In this document: in pieces, positions 22,600 to 34,140 of the stretch | Position numbering within the stretch: the stretch's first letter is position 1 | Layout of the letters: the number at the start of each line of letters is the position of its first letter | Assembly (NCBI RefSeq): GCF_029407905.1 | Contig: NC_073628.1 | Location: forward strand, 64,240,501-64,304,500 | Length of the DNA: 64,000 nucleotides | Reading direction: 5' to 3' | Source of the DNA: Bubalus kerabau | Taxonomy: Eukaryota > Chordata > Mammalia > Artiodactyla > Bovidae | Translations under genes and position numbers: made by a program | The notes under the pieces: generated by a model | Told to the model about the DNA's origin: nothing | Databases searched by the model: none | What the model saw: only the letters and a program-made list of their open reading frames with translations

Positions 22600-23022
22600 A
22601 GAGTGAAGTAAGCCAGAAAGAAAAACACCAATACAGTATACTAACGCATATATATGGAATTTAGAAAGATGGTAACAATAATCCTGTGTACGAGACAGCA
22701 AAAGAGACACTGATGTATAGAACAGTCTTATGGACTCTGTGGGAGAGGGAGAGGGTGGGAAGATTTGGGAGAATGGCATTGAAACATGTAAAATATCATG
22801 TATGAAATGAGTTGCCAGTCCAGGTTCGATGCACGATACTGGGTGCTTGGGGCTGGTGCACTGGGACGACCCAGAGGGATGGTATGGGGAGGAAGGGGGG
22901 AGGAGGGATCAGGATGGGGAACACATGTATACCTGTGGTGGATTCATTTTGATGTTTGGCAATACTAATACAATTATGTAAAGTTTAAAAATAAAATAAA
23001 ATATATTAAAAAAACTAAAAAA
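22600..23022 (+). mobile_element. Young ruminant L1 3' end, plus strand
   Basis: Low-divergence L1 3' UTR, including the G-rich tract and acacatgtatacctgtggtg, then an A-rich tail. The 12-bp target duplication aacattataaaa is perfect (22588-22599; 23023-23034). It is the same subfamily as the reverse copy at 20861-21092; the two match through the shared block. Confidence 0.92.
22886..22919 (+). other. G-rich tract with quadruplex potential
   Basis: Four G-runs of 4, 6, 3 and 4 with loops of 5, 4 and 8 bases. G-rich polypurine tracts are a known feature of mammalian L1 3' UTRs. The 8-base loop slightly exceeds the usual 7-base rule. Confidence 0.55.
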
Positions 23023-25378
23023 AACATTATAAAATGATAACAAGACAGTGTAAATCTCACTGGTAATGGCAAATATATAGTAACAGTTAGATTCTGAGGC
23101 TATGGCAATAGTGGCACATAAATCACTCATAACTCTAGTAAAAAGTTTAAAATCTCTCATTACAAGGAAAACATTGTTGTCTACAATGGAGAAAAGCCTA
23201 AAACCTGATGAATTCACTGGTAAATTTTATCAAACCTTTAAAGATTTAACATCAATATTTCTCAAACTCTTCTCCAAAATTGAAGAGAATAAAACACTTC
23301 CAAACTCATTTTACAATGTGAGCATTACCCAGATACAAAAATCAGAAAAGGATACTACTAGAAAAGAAAATTACAGGGTAGTATCCCTGATGAATACAGA
23401 TGCAAAAGTGCTCAAAATACTAGTAAACTGAATTCATCAACTCACTAAAAAATGTATCTTTATCAAGTGGGGTTTATCCCTGGAATGTCAGAAAGCAAAA
23501 ATGCAGGAATGGTTCAACGTATATAAATAAATCAGTGTTATATATCAAATTAATAAAATGAAAGAAAATCATAGGATCATCTCAAAAATGCAAAAAAAAA
23601 AAAAAAGTATTCAAAAGAATTCAACATCTATTCATGATAAAACCTCTGAACAAATTAGGTATAGAAGAAACATATCTCAGCATAATAAAGTTTGTATATA
23701 ACAGATCCACAGCTAACATTATCATCAATCATGCAAAGTTGAAAGTTTTTCTCCTAAGATCAGGAATAAGACAAGAATTTCTGTTCTCACCACTCTCACT
23801 TAACATAATATCCAGAAGTCCGGGCTAGAGCAATCAGGTAACCGAAACAAACATATGCATGCATGTATGAAAATTAGAAAGAGAAAACTAAAATTGTCTC
23901 TATTAGTAGGTAACATGATCTTATAGAAAGAGAATCTTAAAGATCACCAAAAAAATCAATGGATCCAGTCAATGAAAATTTGGTAAACTTGCAAGATTTA
24001 AATTAATACAATAATCAGTAACATTTCTATACCTGAACAATGATTTTAAAAAAAAAAAGAAATGAAGTTGTTTATTCCATTTACAATAACATCAAAAACA
24101 ATAAATTGCTTAGGATCAATTGAACTAAAGAGGTAAAAGTTCTCAACTCTGAAAACCATGAGACACTGATGAAATAAATTGAATATATGGAAAGGAGTTT
24201 CACATTCATGTATTAGAAGAATTAATGTTAAAATGTCAATGTTGCCCAAAAAGTCATCTATAGATTCAATGCAATTTCCATCAAGATTCCCATGACATTC
24301 TTACATAAGCAGAAAAAAACAAAATTTATCTAGAAACTAAATATGCCCAAATAACCAAAACAAATAAATAAATAAAAATCCTGAGAAAAAAGAATAAAGC
24401 AGGAAGTATCACACTTCCTAATTTCAAGTTACACTATAAAGCAATAAATATATAAAAAAAAGTATAGTATTGGCATAAAAACAGACAAATAGACCAATGG
24501 GATGAATCAAAAGTATAGGAATAAGCCTGAGAATATATGGTCAACTGATATTTGACAAGACACCCAAGAATACATGATGTAGAATAGACATCTCTCTAGT
24601 AAATTATGCTTGGATAATTGGTTATTCACATGTAAAAGAAACTGGAGTTATATCTTATATTACTCATAAAAATTAACTCAAAATGCATTTAAAGGTAAGA
24701 CCCCAAATCACAAAAAAACTCCTAGAAGAAACATATGAATAAAACTTCTTGACACAGCTCTTTTAATGGATTTTTGCTATGACAATGAAAGGACAAGAAA
24801 CAAAATTAACAGATGGACTACATCAAATTAAAAAGCTTCTACAGAGAAAAAGAAATCATCAACAAAATGAAAAGGAAACCTACAGAATGATTGCAAAACA
24901 TTTAAAGAAGAATTAGCATCAATATTTCTCAAACTCTTCCAAAAAATTGAAGATAGCACTTCCAAACTCATTTTACAATGTGAGGATTATCCTGATATAA
25001 AAAGAATATTTATAAATCATTTACTTGGTAAAGTATTGATATGAAAAATAAACAAGTTACAACTCAATAAAAATAAAATAAAATACCTCAATTAAAAATG
25101 AGCAAGAACCTGAAAAAACTTTCCCCCAAATAAGGTATAGGAAAGACCAACAGGTACATGAAATATGCTCAACATCATAAGTCTTTAAGGAAATACAAAT
25201 GAATTGTCTTCCATACCTGTTAGAATGACTATAATCAAAAAGGCATCAAAACAATAACAAATGCAGGTGTGGATGTGGAGAAAAGAAACCCGTAAACTGC
25301 TGGTGAGTTTGTAAACGGGTACAGCCACTATGGAAAACAGTATGGAGGATCCTGTTAAAATTAAAAATAGAACCACTA

Positions 25379-25889
25379 TCAGTTCAGTTCAGTTCAGTCG
25401 CTCAGCTGTGTCAGACTCTTTGCGACCCCATGAATCGCAGCACGCCTGGCCTCCCTGTCCATCACTAGCTCCCAGAGTTCACCCAGACTCACATCCATTG
25501 AGTCAGTGATGCCATCCAGCCATCTCATCCTCTGTCGTCCCCTTCTCCTCCTGCACCCAAACCCTCCCAGCATCAGAGTCTTTTCCAATGAGTTAACTCT
25601 TCCCATGAGGTGGCCAAAGTACTGGAGTTTAAGCTTTAGCACCATTCCCTCCAAAGAAATCCCAGGACTGATCTCCTTCAGAATGGACTGGTTGGATCTC
25701 CTTGCAGTCCAAGGGACTCTCAAGAGTCTTCACCAACACCATAGTTCAAAGCATCAATTCTTTGGCGCTCAGACTTCTTCACAGTCCAACTCTCACATCC
25801 ATCCATGACCACAGGAAAAACCATAGTCTTGACTACATGGACCTTTGTTGGCAAAGTAATGTCTCTGCTTTTTAATATGCTATCTAGGT
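25379..25889 (-). mobile_element. BovB 3' fragment, minus strand
   Basis: Reverse BovB of about 511 bp beginning with its tail and ending at tgctatctaggt. The duplication agaaccac(t/c)a lies at 25369-25378 and 25890-25899. Confidence 0.93.
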
Positions 25890-25900
25890 AGAACCACCAT

Positions 25901-26178
25901 GCTGCTGCTGCTACTGCTAAGTCGCTTCAGTCATGTCCAACTCTGTGCGACCCCATAGACAGCAGCCCACCAGGCTCCCCCATCCCTGGGATTCTCCAGG
26001 CAAGAACATTGGAGTGGGTTGCCATTTCCTTCTCCAATGCATGAAAGTGAAAAGTGAAAGTGAAGTCGCTCAGTCGTGTCCGACTCTTAGCGACCCCATG
26101 GACTGCAGCCCACCAGGCTCCTCTGTCCATGGGACTCTCCAGGAAAGAGTACTGGAGTGGGGTGCCATTGCCTTCTCC
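25901..26178 (-). mobile_element. BOV-A2 SINE, minus strand
   Basis: (CTG)n start, two Bov-A units, end ccattgccttctcc. The 11-bp duplication agaaccaccat at 25890-25900 and 26179-26189 overlaps the BovB duplication beside it, so the SINE landed in the BovB target repeat. Confidence 0.93.
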
Positions 26179-26489
26179 AGAACCACCATACCATCCAGCA
26201 ATTTTACTTCTGGGAATATATCCAAAATAGTGAAAACACTAACTCAAAACAATGTCTGCACCGTGATGTTTTTAGAAGCCTTATTTACAGTAGTGGAAGA
26301 TGAAAACAACCCAAGTGTCCACCAATGAACAAAAGGAAAAGGAAGTTGTGATACAGAAACACTGTAATATTATTCAGTCAAAAATGAGAGAAATCATTTG
26401 AGACAACATGAATGGACCTGGAAGGCATTATGCTAAGTGAAATAAGTCAGACAGAAAAAGACACATATTGAATAACTTTACTTAGATAT

Positions 26490-26830
26490 CAGTTCTGTTC
26501 ATTTCAGGTCAGTCCCTCAGTCGTGTCTGACTCTTTGTGACCCCATGAATCGCAGCATGCCAGGCTTCCCTGTCCATCACAAACTCCCGGAGTTCACTCA
26601 GACTCAAGTCCATCGAGTCAGTGATGCCATCCAGCCATCTCATCCTCTGGCGTCCCCTTCTCCTCCTGCCCCCAATCCCTCCCAGCATCAGATTCTTTTC
26701 CAGTGAGTCAAATCTTCACATGAGGTGGCCAAAGTACTGGAGTTTCAGCTTTAGCATCATTCCTTCCAAAGAAATCCCAGGGCTGATCTCCTTCAGAATG
26801 GACTGGTTGGATCTCCTTGCAGTCCAAGGG
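26490..26830 (-). mobile_element. BovB 3' fragment, minus strand
   Basis: Reverse BovB of about 340 bp, from cagttctgttcatttcaggt to the block ending ccttgcagtccaaggg. An (AAAC)n run follows at about 26844-26870. Confidence 0.9.
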
Positions 26831-27220
26831 ATGAGGGAAGCTTAAACAAACAAACAAACAAACAAACAAAATCTCATAGAAAAAGAAGCGATCAGGTTTG
26901 TGGTTACTAGGGGAAGGGGAGAGAAGAGGGAAGCTGGGTAATGTGGTCAAAAGGTACAAATTTCCTGTTACAAGATAGGTACTAGGGATGTCATAACAAC
27001 ATGATGATTTGTTGATACTGCTGCATGATATATCAGAAAATTGCTAAGAGTAAATTCTTAGAGTTATTATTGCAAAATTTTTTTTCTGTTTTCTTTTTAA
27101 CGTATCTGTATGAGAAGATGAATGTTAGGTGAAAATACTGGGGTAATCATTTCACAATATATGTAAATAAAACCACTATGCTTAATGCTTTAAGCTTACA
27201 TACAGTGGTGTATGTCAGTT

Positions 27221-27434
27221 GGCTTCCCAGGTGGCATTAGTGGTAAAGAACCTGCCTATCAATTCAGGAGACATTAGAGATGTGGGTTTGATCCCTGGGT
27301 TGGGAAGATCCCCTGGAGAAGGGCATGACAACCTATTCCGGTATTCTTGCCTGCAGAATCCCTATGGACAGAGGAGCCTGGTGGGCCACAGTCCATAGGT
27401 CACAAAGAATCAGACACAATTGAAACAACTTGGC
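27221..27434 (+). mobile_element. Bov-tA SINE in an L1 tail
   Basis: Forward Bov-tA with head ggcttcccaggtggcattag and B-box ggtttgatccctgg, and a tail ending cagacacaattgaaacaact. It interrupts the terminal atgtcaatta motif of the old L1 3' end. Confidence 0.9.
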
Positions 27435-27475
27435 ATCCACACACATGTCAATTATTTCTCAATAAAACTACAAAA

Positions 27476-28215
27476 GCATGGCTTCTTTCCCCTCATTCTG
27501 CATAAGATAGCATTTTTCTTCTATCTTCAAAAGGAGAATCTGGTAGGGCTCATTACAATGTGGTGGTCTCCTGAGACTGAGTCCTTTAGAATTTTTACCT
27601 CTCAAGTTAGTCTACACTTAGCCTCCAGCATTTCATCAGTTACAGTTTAAAATGTTCCTTCTGATACCAGCTCTAGTTATGATGGTTTGATTCTATGCTT
27701 CTGCTCCTGATAAGCTGAAATTTTCTATACCTGCTCATGTTTCGTAAGCTTTTCAGTGCCTCAATTTTCACTGAGATCCCAATTCTCTAATGGATCTAAA
27801 AATTGTTTATTTTTCAGTGTGTCAGCTTTTTTTCTTCTTTTTTTTTGTATGGTTGGGGTGATGACTTCCAGGCTCTTTATGGGTTGAACAAGCCAAATGG
27901 TTTTTGATGAGAGCACTAAGCATTTTCATGGGAAAACAAAATAAAACTGAAACAGCTTATTATCCATACTGAAAAGAGAAAAAACTTAACCCTAGTCTCA
28001 CATCATAGAGGAAAAAAGTCAAATTGAGATTTACCATAGGCCTAAATTAAATGCTACAAATTTTTTCTAGAATAACACATGCAAGAATATATTCACAACT
28101 TTGGGAGAGGCAAATATTTCTTAAAAAGCACATAGCACAAATATAGAAGATAATATTGAAGAATTGAACTACATTGAAAGTAAAACTTTCAGCTGCTCTT
28201 TAAAAGATAGTGTGT
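27476..28215. mobile_element. Old L1-like sequence, two poorly preserved parts
   Basis: 27500-27900 resembles the ancient L1 5'-type sequence seen at 21.6 kb (ggtgatgacttccaggctct). 27985-28215 resembles the L1 ORF2 C-terminal or 3' region in forward orientation (gagaggcaaatatttcttaa). Both are weak by eye. Confidence 0.4.
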
Positions 28216-29305
28216 CTTAATAGATATACATTAAGACATACTTTCTTAAAACTTTTACCCTGTTTAAATCAAGAATTATAGAAACAAGTAAGATGAACCA
28301 GTCTAGCTAAGTTAAGCAGAAAAGGATGAATATAAGTGTGTAAGAGAGTTCACAGAACCCCTTGGGGATTATGAAAACTAATGTTCTTCCTCTGGGAAAG
28401 GAAGGAAAATGATATCATGAAGCTTTTTCATGGAAACATTGATGGTACTTCAACCTGCTTTGGAACAGCAGCTATGCAGAGAATAAATTCTAGAATACTG
28501 AAAATATAGTCTGCAAAGCTAAATTGCATCTCTATGTCTTTATATTTACTCTTAATTTTCAGATCTTCTCTGTATATCTGATTAGGTGATTCTGGGTGAA
28601 AAGTCAGTCAGTACCTCAGTGAGAAAGAAGTCTGAGAAATTTACTTTTAAAATCTGCAATGAATAAAGGTGATTGGAAAGACTTTAAGCCAGATTATGAT
28701 GTCTGCCATGTTTTATCCCTTGAAATATATTTAATATAGATTTTTTTAATTTATAAACTCTAAACAATAAACTCACTAATTGAAGTCTATTTTCCCTAAA
28801 ATAGACCTAGACCACAAAATAATTAACAACATGCTTTTCCCCGTTTCCAAAAGATAGGACTATAATTCTCATCATTCACTGTATTAATGTATGGTTGATA
28901 TTTATTTCTCCCTCTTGATCCAAATTAATATTGATAAACACAAAAAATCTTGAGAAATAATGGCTGAATGAAAATTATTTCATATGCATCTGATTCATAG
29001 GTTTAAGGTCAGGTTTTATATGTTTACTATTTTAACATGTATATATATTAAGCAGACATAGCACATTTTATTTATTTTAGAGATGTTAAGTAGACCTCAC
29101 TCTGTATGCCTCATACTTCTCTTTTATTCAATGCAATTTTATCTTTTTCTTGTCAACTCTTCATTCTGAGTAAGTACTTTAAACCAATTATCCATATCAG
29201 GGATTTGCTTGTCTGCTGTATTGATTCATTTTTACCAAAGTGATTCTCAAACACAACTAAAGTTAGCTTCAATGTCTCTTTAGTTCTAATTTTTTTTTTT
29301 TATCT
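28216..29305. other. Unassigned AT-rich region
   Basis: No ORF of interest, no recognised repeat, no splice-flanked coding block. A candidate non-repeat segment. Confidence 0.5.
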
Positions 29306-29690
29306 TTGATCCCTGTGGTCTTTTTATATTTCATAGACTCACAGACATAGAAAACATACTTGTTATTACCAAGGAGCAGTGAGGGGAGGAATAAATTAGG
29401 ATTTGGGATTAAAATATGTACACTACTATATACAAAATATATAACCAACAAGATATAATTCAGGGAAATATATTCAATGTCTTGTAATAACCTTTAATAG
29501 AAGATAATGTAAATATATATGTATAATATATATATAATTTATAATATATATATAATATGATGTATATAATATCTAATGTATCTGTACCTTTGTTGTACAC
29601 CTGAAACCTGTGTTTGTGAAACTAACACAAAACTGTATATAAATTATATTTCAACAAAATTTAAAAAATTTTTCAGTATGAGACACCTTT
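29306..29690 (+). mobile_element. L1 3' UTR fragment
   Basis: Forward L1 3' UTR (cacagacatagaaaacatac to aactaacacaaaactgtata) with an internal (TA)-rich tract at about 29510-29570. Confidence 0.82.
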
Positions 29691-30860
29691 GTTAAATTTC
29701 TTCTTTTTTTATCATATTAAGAATGTATGAAAAGGCTTTAAGCAACTATTATATATTTTTAAGAATGTCTTATTGGGTTTTTCTTTGCAGTTTGCTTCTT
29801 TCTTTATCTTTCATATCCCATTCTCTCATTTCCAGCTTCTCTGTGTAGTGTCCAAGGAAAACAAATTCTATTTCTAGTTTTTATTTTATATAAATCCTAA
29901 TTGATCTGTTTTGGGGCCACATTATTTCTATATGTGCTGGGGAAAGAATACTGCTTTTCCAGTATTTACTATTTTTTAAATGAAAAACAGAGGTTACTTA
30001 TGCTTAAAAAATCGACTTAAAAAAAAAAAAAACAGACACAAAGAATAACCTTAATATCTTCTCTCCTAAATTTTGTGAATACATTCCATTTCTAACCATG
30101 TTCATTCACAGTAATCATATCTAAGTGCTTTGTAGGGTGTTATTTATTTGCCTTTCTCAGAGAACCTGATCCCACTTAAGTTCAATCATTTCACAATGTG
30201 GCAGAGAGAGTGATGTATGTCCTTAAAATGACTTTTATTTTTCTTTGAATATAGATATATTTCTTAGCCTTTCTTCCACCCATGTGAGTTCTTGTGACTG
30301 AGTTCTAGTCAAAGGACTGTAGGGAAAAGTGATATTGATCATGATCTTTCCTAGTCTCTCTATCCTGCTCTATATAAATGGAAATTAATGATGTCATGTT
30401 AATCCAGACATAAAATGGAAGAAGTATAAATCATTGAGTTTATCGCTTGGAGAAAGTAACAGAGAGAGCCATCTGACAAAGACTATTTTTCTCAGACTTG
30501 TTGCAAGTGGGAAATACAGATTTTTATGCAAGAAACTTGGAAGTTGGACACTGATCATCTAAATCACTTAGCATAAGAGAAAATGTGTGGCATGTACCTG
30601 CAAAATGTTATAGGAGAGTCCAAAAACTCCTACAGTTGATCTTTCTAAAGTTGGAGTCCTTACATTCTCTCTATGTCTTTTAAAAATATTAGCTCACATT
30701 ACTTCACATGGATTTCTATCCCTAGTTCCTGATTTTTCTTAGGAAAAAAAAAAAACTGTATTCCTCTGGATTCTGTTACTAGATTTCTTGCCATCTGTCT
30801 GCATAATCATTGTGACAGAATTCCTAGTCACAAGACGAGCTGGATGCAGCTCCTTTAAGC
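29691..30860. other. Mostly unassigned; possible old LTR near 30.25-30.56 kb
   Basis: 30250-30560 faintly recalls MaLR-type LTRs (gttcttgtgactgagttcta), but I cannot confirm it. An A-run at 30019-30032 and a short A-run at 30742-30753 are present. No coding signal. Confidence 0.35.
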
Positions 30861-30863
30861 TGA

Positions 30864-30865
<2 letters not shown>

Positions 30866-30894
<29 letters not shown>
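30866..30894. repeat. (GT)n microsatellite
   Basis: About 14 GT units directly at the 5' side of a reverse Bov-tA. Confidence 0.92.
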
Positions 30895-31238
30895 CATGTG
30901 CACGCTCAGTTGCTCAGTTGTGCCCAAGTCTTTACAACCCTATGAACTATAGCCCACCAGGCTCCTCTGTCCATGGAATTTCTTTTTTTTTTTTAATTAA
31001 ATTTATTTATTTTAATTAGAGGCTAATTACTTTACAATATTGTATTGGTTTTGCCATACATCAACATGAATCCACTAACACGTGGCACTCGTGTCCATGG
31101 AATTTCTGTGTCAAGAATACTGGACTGGGTTGCCATTTCCTCTTTCAGAGCATCTTCCTGACCCCAAGGACTGAACGTGTATATGCTGCATTGCAGGTGG
31201 ATTCTTTACCATTGGATTCTTTACTGCTGGGAAACCCC
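30895..31238 (-). mobile_element. Bov-tA SINE split by an L1 3' end
   Basis: Reverse Bov-tA in two pieces (30895-30983 and 31093-31238). Flanking aagctgacagt (about 30857) and aagcagacagt (about 31239) are a likely target duplication, enclosing the GT repeat as well. Confidence 0.88.
30984..31092 (-). mobile_element. Short L1 3' end inside Bov-tA
   Basis: About 109 bp: T-rich start, then ttagaggctaattactttac and ttttgccatacatcaacatg, a ruminant L1 3' end in reverse. The 15-bp duplication gtccatggaatttct is perfect (30969-30983; 31093-31107). Confidence 0.9.
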
Positions 31239-32183
31239 AAGCAGACAGTAAGTTCATTAAAAGGACACTGTGTAGCTTGAAGTCAGGAAGAGTGATTCCT
31301 CCAGCTCCATTTTTCTTGCTCAAGATTGCTTTGGCTATTCAGGATCTTTATTGTTTTCATACAAATTGTGAAATTTTTGTTCTACTTCTGTGAAAAATAC
31401 CATTGGCACTTGGATAGGGATTGCATTTGATCTGTAGATTATGTTGGGTAGTACAGTTATTTTTACAATATTGATTCTTCCAATCCAAGAACATGATATA
31501 TCTACCTGTTTCTGTCATCTTTGATTTCTTTCATCAGTGTCCTATAGTTTTATACATATAGGTCTTTTTTCTCTTTAGGTAAATTTATTCTAAGGTATTT
31601 CATTCTTTTTGTTGTAATGGAGAATGGGATTGTTACCTTAATTTCTCTTTCTGCTTTTTATTGTTAGTGTATAGGAAAGCAAGGGATTTCTGTGTATAAA
31701 TTTTATATTCTTCAACTTTACTATATTCATTGATTAGGTCTAGTAATTTTCTGGTGGCATACTTAGGGTGTTCTATGCATAGTATCATGTCATCTGAAGC
31801 TATAGTCATCAAGACAGTATGCTATTGGCACAAAAACAGAAATATAGACCAGTGGAACAAGACAGAAAGCCCTGAGATGAATCCACATAGCTTTGAAAAA
31901 GGAGGTAAGAATATACAATGGAGAAAGATGGTCTCTTCATTAAGTGGTGCTGGGAAAACTGGATAGCTACATGTAAAAGAATGAAACTAGAACACTTCCT
32001 AAGACCAAACAGAAAAATAAAACTCAAAATGGATTAAAGACTTAGATGTAAAGCCAGAAACTATAAAGCTCTTGGAGGAAACAAAGGCAGTAGTACATTC
32101 TTTGACATACATCATCACAAGATCCTCTTTGACCCACCTCCTAGAGTAATGGAAATAAAAACAAAAATAAACAAACGGGACCT

Positions 32184-32637
32184 CAGTTCAGTTAAGTCGC
32201 TCAGTCGTGTCAGACTCTTTGCGACCCCATGAATCGCAGCATGCCAGGCCTCCCTGTCCATCACCAATTCCCAGAGTTCACTCAGACTCACGCCCATCGA
32301 GTCGGTGATGCCATCCAGCCATCTCATCCTCTGTCATCCCCTTCTCCTCCTGCCCCCAATCCCTCCCAGCATCAGAGTCTTTTCCAATGAGTCAACTCTT
32401 CGCATGAGGTGGCCAAAGTACTGGAGTTTCAGCTTTAGCATCATTCGTTCCAAATAAATCCCAGGGCTGATCTCCTTCAGAATGGACTCGTTGGGTCTCC
32501 TTGCAGTTCAAGGGACTCTCAAGAGTCTTCTCCAACACCACAGTTCAAAAGCATCAATTCTTCAGCTCTCAGCCTTCTTCACAGTCCAACTCTCACATCC
32601 ATACATGACCACTAAAAACCATAGACTTGACTAGACA
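32184..32637 (-). mobile_element. BovB 3' fragment, minus strand
   Basis: Reverse BovB from cagttcagttaagtcgctca to about agacttgactagaca. The short duplication gacct lies on either side (32179-32183; 32638-32642), and L1 ORF2 continues at aaaagctttttacaca. Confidence 0.9.
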
Positions 32638-32673
32638 GACCTAAAAGCTTTTTACACAGCAAAGGAAACACTG

Positions 32674-32988
32674 CATGTGTTAGTCATTCAGTCACATTCG
32701 ACTCTTTGTGACTCCATGGGATGTAGTCCACCAGGCTCCTCTGTCAGTGGGATTTTCCAGGCAAGAATACTGGAGTGGGTTGCCATTTTCTTCTCCAGGG
32801 GATCCTCCTGACCCAGGGGTCAAAACCAGATCTCCAGCATTGCAGGCAGACTCTACTGTCTGAGTCACCAGGGAAGCCCATTCTATGTGAACCCATGGCC
32901 AATCGAGTCCATGGAATTCTCCAGGCCAGAATACTAGAGTGATTAGCCATTTCCTTCTCCAGGGGATCTTCCCAACCCAGAGATCAAA
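32674..32988 (-). mobile_element. Bov-tA plus partial second unit, minus strand
   Basis: A full reverse Bov-tA (to gagtcaccagggaagccca, 32880), then a second partial body (gtccatggaattctccagg to ggatcttcccaacccaga). Either a head-to-tail dimer or two insertions; aaaggaa motifs flank the block. Confidence 0.8.
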
Positions 32989-34140
32989 AGGAAGCAACAA
33001 ACAAGATTAAAAAGGCAACTCTTATAATGGGAGAAAATAATTGCAAATGAAGTAATGAGAAAAATTAGTCTCCAAAATATATAAACAGCTCATTTAGCTC
33101 AATATCATAAAAACAAACAGCCCAGTCAAAAACTGGTCATAAGATATAAGCAGAAAGTTCTGCAAAGGAGACATACAGATAGTCAATAAATATGTGAAAG
33201 AATGCTCAACATCACTAATTATTAAAGAAAGGCAAACAAAGCTATTATTAGGTATCACCTCACACCAGTCAGAATAGCCATCATCAAAAAATATACCAAA
33301 AATAAATGCTGGAGAGGATGTGGAGGAAAGGGGACCCTCCTGCACTATTGGTGGGGTATAAACTGATACAGTCATTATGGAGAATGGTAGAGAGATACCT
33401 TAAAAAAAAAAAAAAAAAGGAATAAATCTACCATATGATCCAACAATTCCAATACCAGCATATACCCTGAGAAAACCACAGTTCCAAAACAGATAGATGT
33501 ACCCCAAGGTTCATTGCAGCACTATTTACAACAACCAGGACATGGGCAACCTAAATGCCCATCAACATATGAATGAATAAAGAAGATATTATATATACAT
33601 GCAATGGAATATTACTCAGTCACAAAAAAGAACAAATTTAAATCAGTTCTAATGAGGTGGATGAATCTAGAGTCTGTTACACAGAGTGAAATAAGTCAGA
33701 AAGAGAAAAACAAATATCCTATATTAATACACATATATGGAATATATTGATAGAAAAATGGTCCTGATGAACCTATTCGTAGGGGAAGAATGGAGAGCAG
33801 ATATAGATAATAGTTTTGTGGACACAGCAGGAGAATGTGAGGATGGGGTGAATGGAAGAAGAGGGTGGGATGAATGGAAATGGAAAAGGTAGTAGTGATG
33901 CATATACACTATTGTGTGTAACCTATTAATAGATAGCTGGTGGGAAGTTGCTATATAATTCAGGGAGCCCAGGCTGGTTCTCTGTGATAACCTAGAAGAG
34001 TGGGATGGAGTGAGGGGTGGGAGGTTTAAAAGGGAAGGGATATATGTATGATTATGGCTGATTTGTGTTGTTGGATGGCAGAAACAAACACAAAATTGTA
34101 AAGCAATTTTCCTCCAGTTAAAAAAATAAATTTATTTATA

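Larger units (their letters stand above)
22461..27475 (+). mobile_element. Old L1 LINE, long plus-strand copy with many insertions
   Basis: Forward L1 pieces at 22461-22599, 23023-25378, 26179-26489, 26840-27220 and 27435-27475. ORF2 RT-region sequence lies at 23160-23830 (NSFYNVSITQIQKSEKD, then YRVVSLMNTDAKVLKILVN). The ORF2 C-terminus follows around 25200-25370 and 26180-26470, and the 3' UTR ends in gtcaattatttctcaataaa. A second copy of an upstream ORF2 segment appears at 24900-24990. The copy is dead. Confidence 0.82.
31252..34140 (+). mobile_element. L1 LINE with 5' inversion (twin priming)
   Basis: 31252-31795 is ORF2 in reverse. Its complement begins at an FADD-type RT motif C region (gcttcagatgacatgatact) and its far left end encodes NGAGGITLPDFKLHS. 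From 31796 the element is forward, starting with the codons immediately after that block ([19 protein letters not shown]), and continues through 32183, 32643-32673 and 32989-34140. The 3' end is A-rich near 34125. The topology is exactly that expected of twin-primed integration. Confidence 0.88.

Noticed and set aside
22909..23217. 102-codon minus-strand ORF
   Set aside because: Shadow across the young L1 3' end and old L1; not conserved with any protein.
28216..29305. Possible host exon in unassigned DNA
   Set aside because: No ORF with splice sites or codon bias; only AT-rich sequence visible.
30250..30560. Possible MaLR LTR
   Set aside because: Similarity was a faint impression over short blocks; no TG...CA ends or target duplication could be read, so it is only noted with low confidence.
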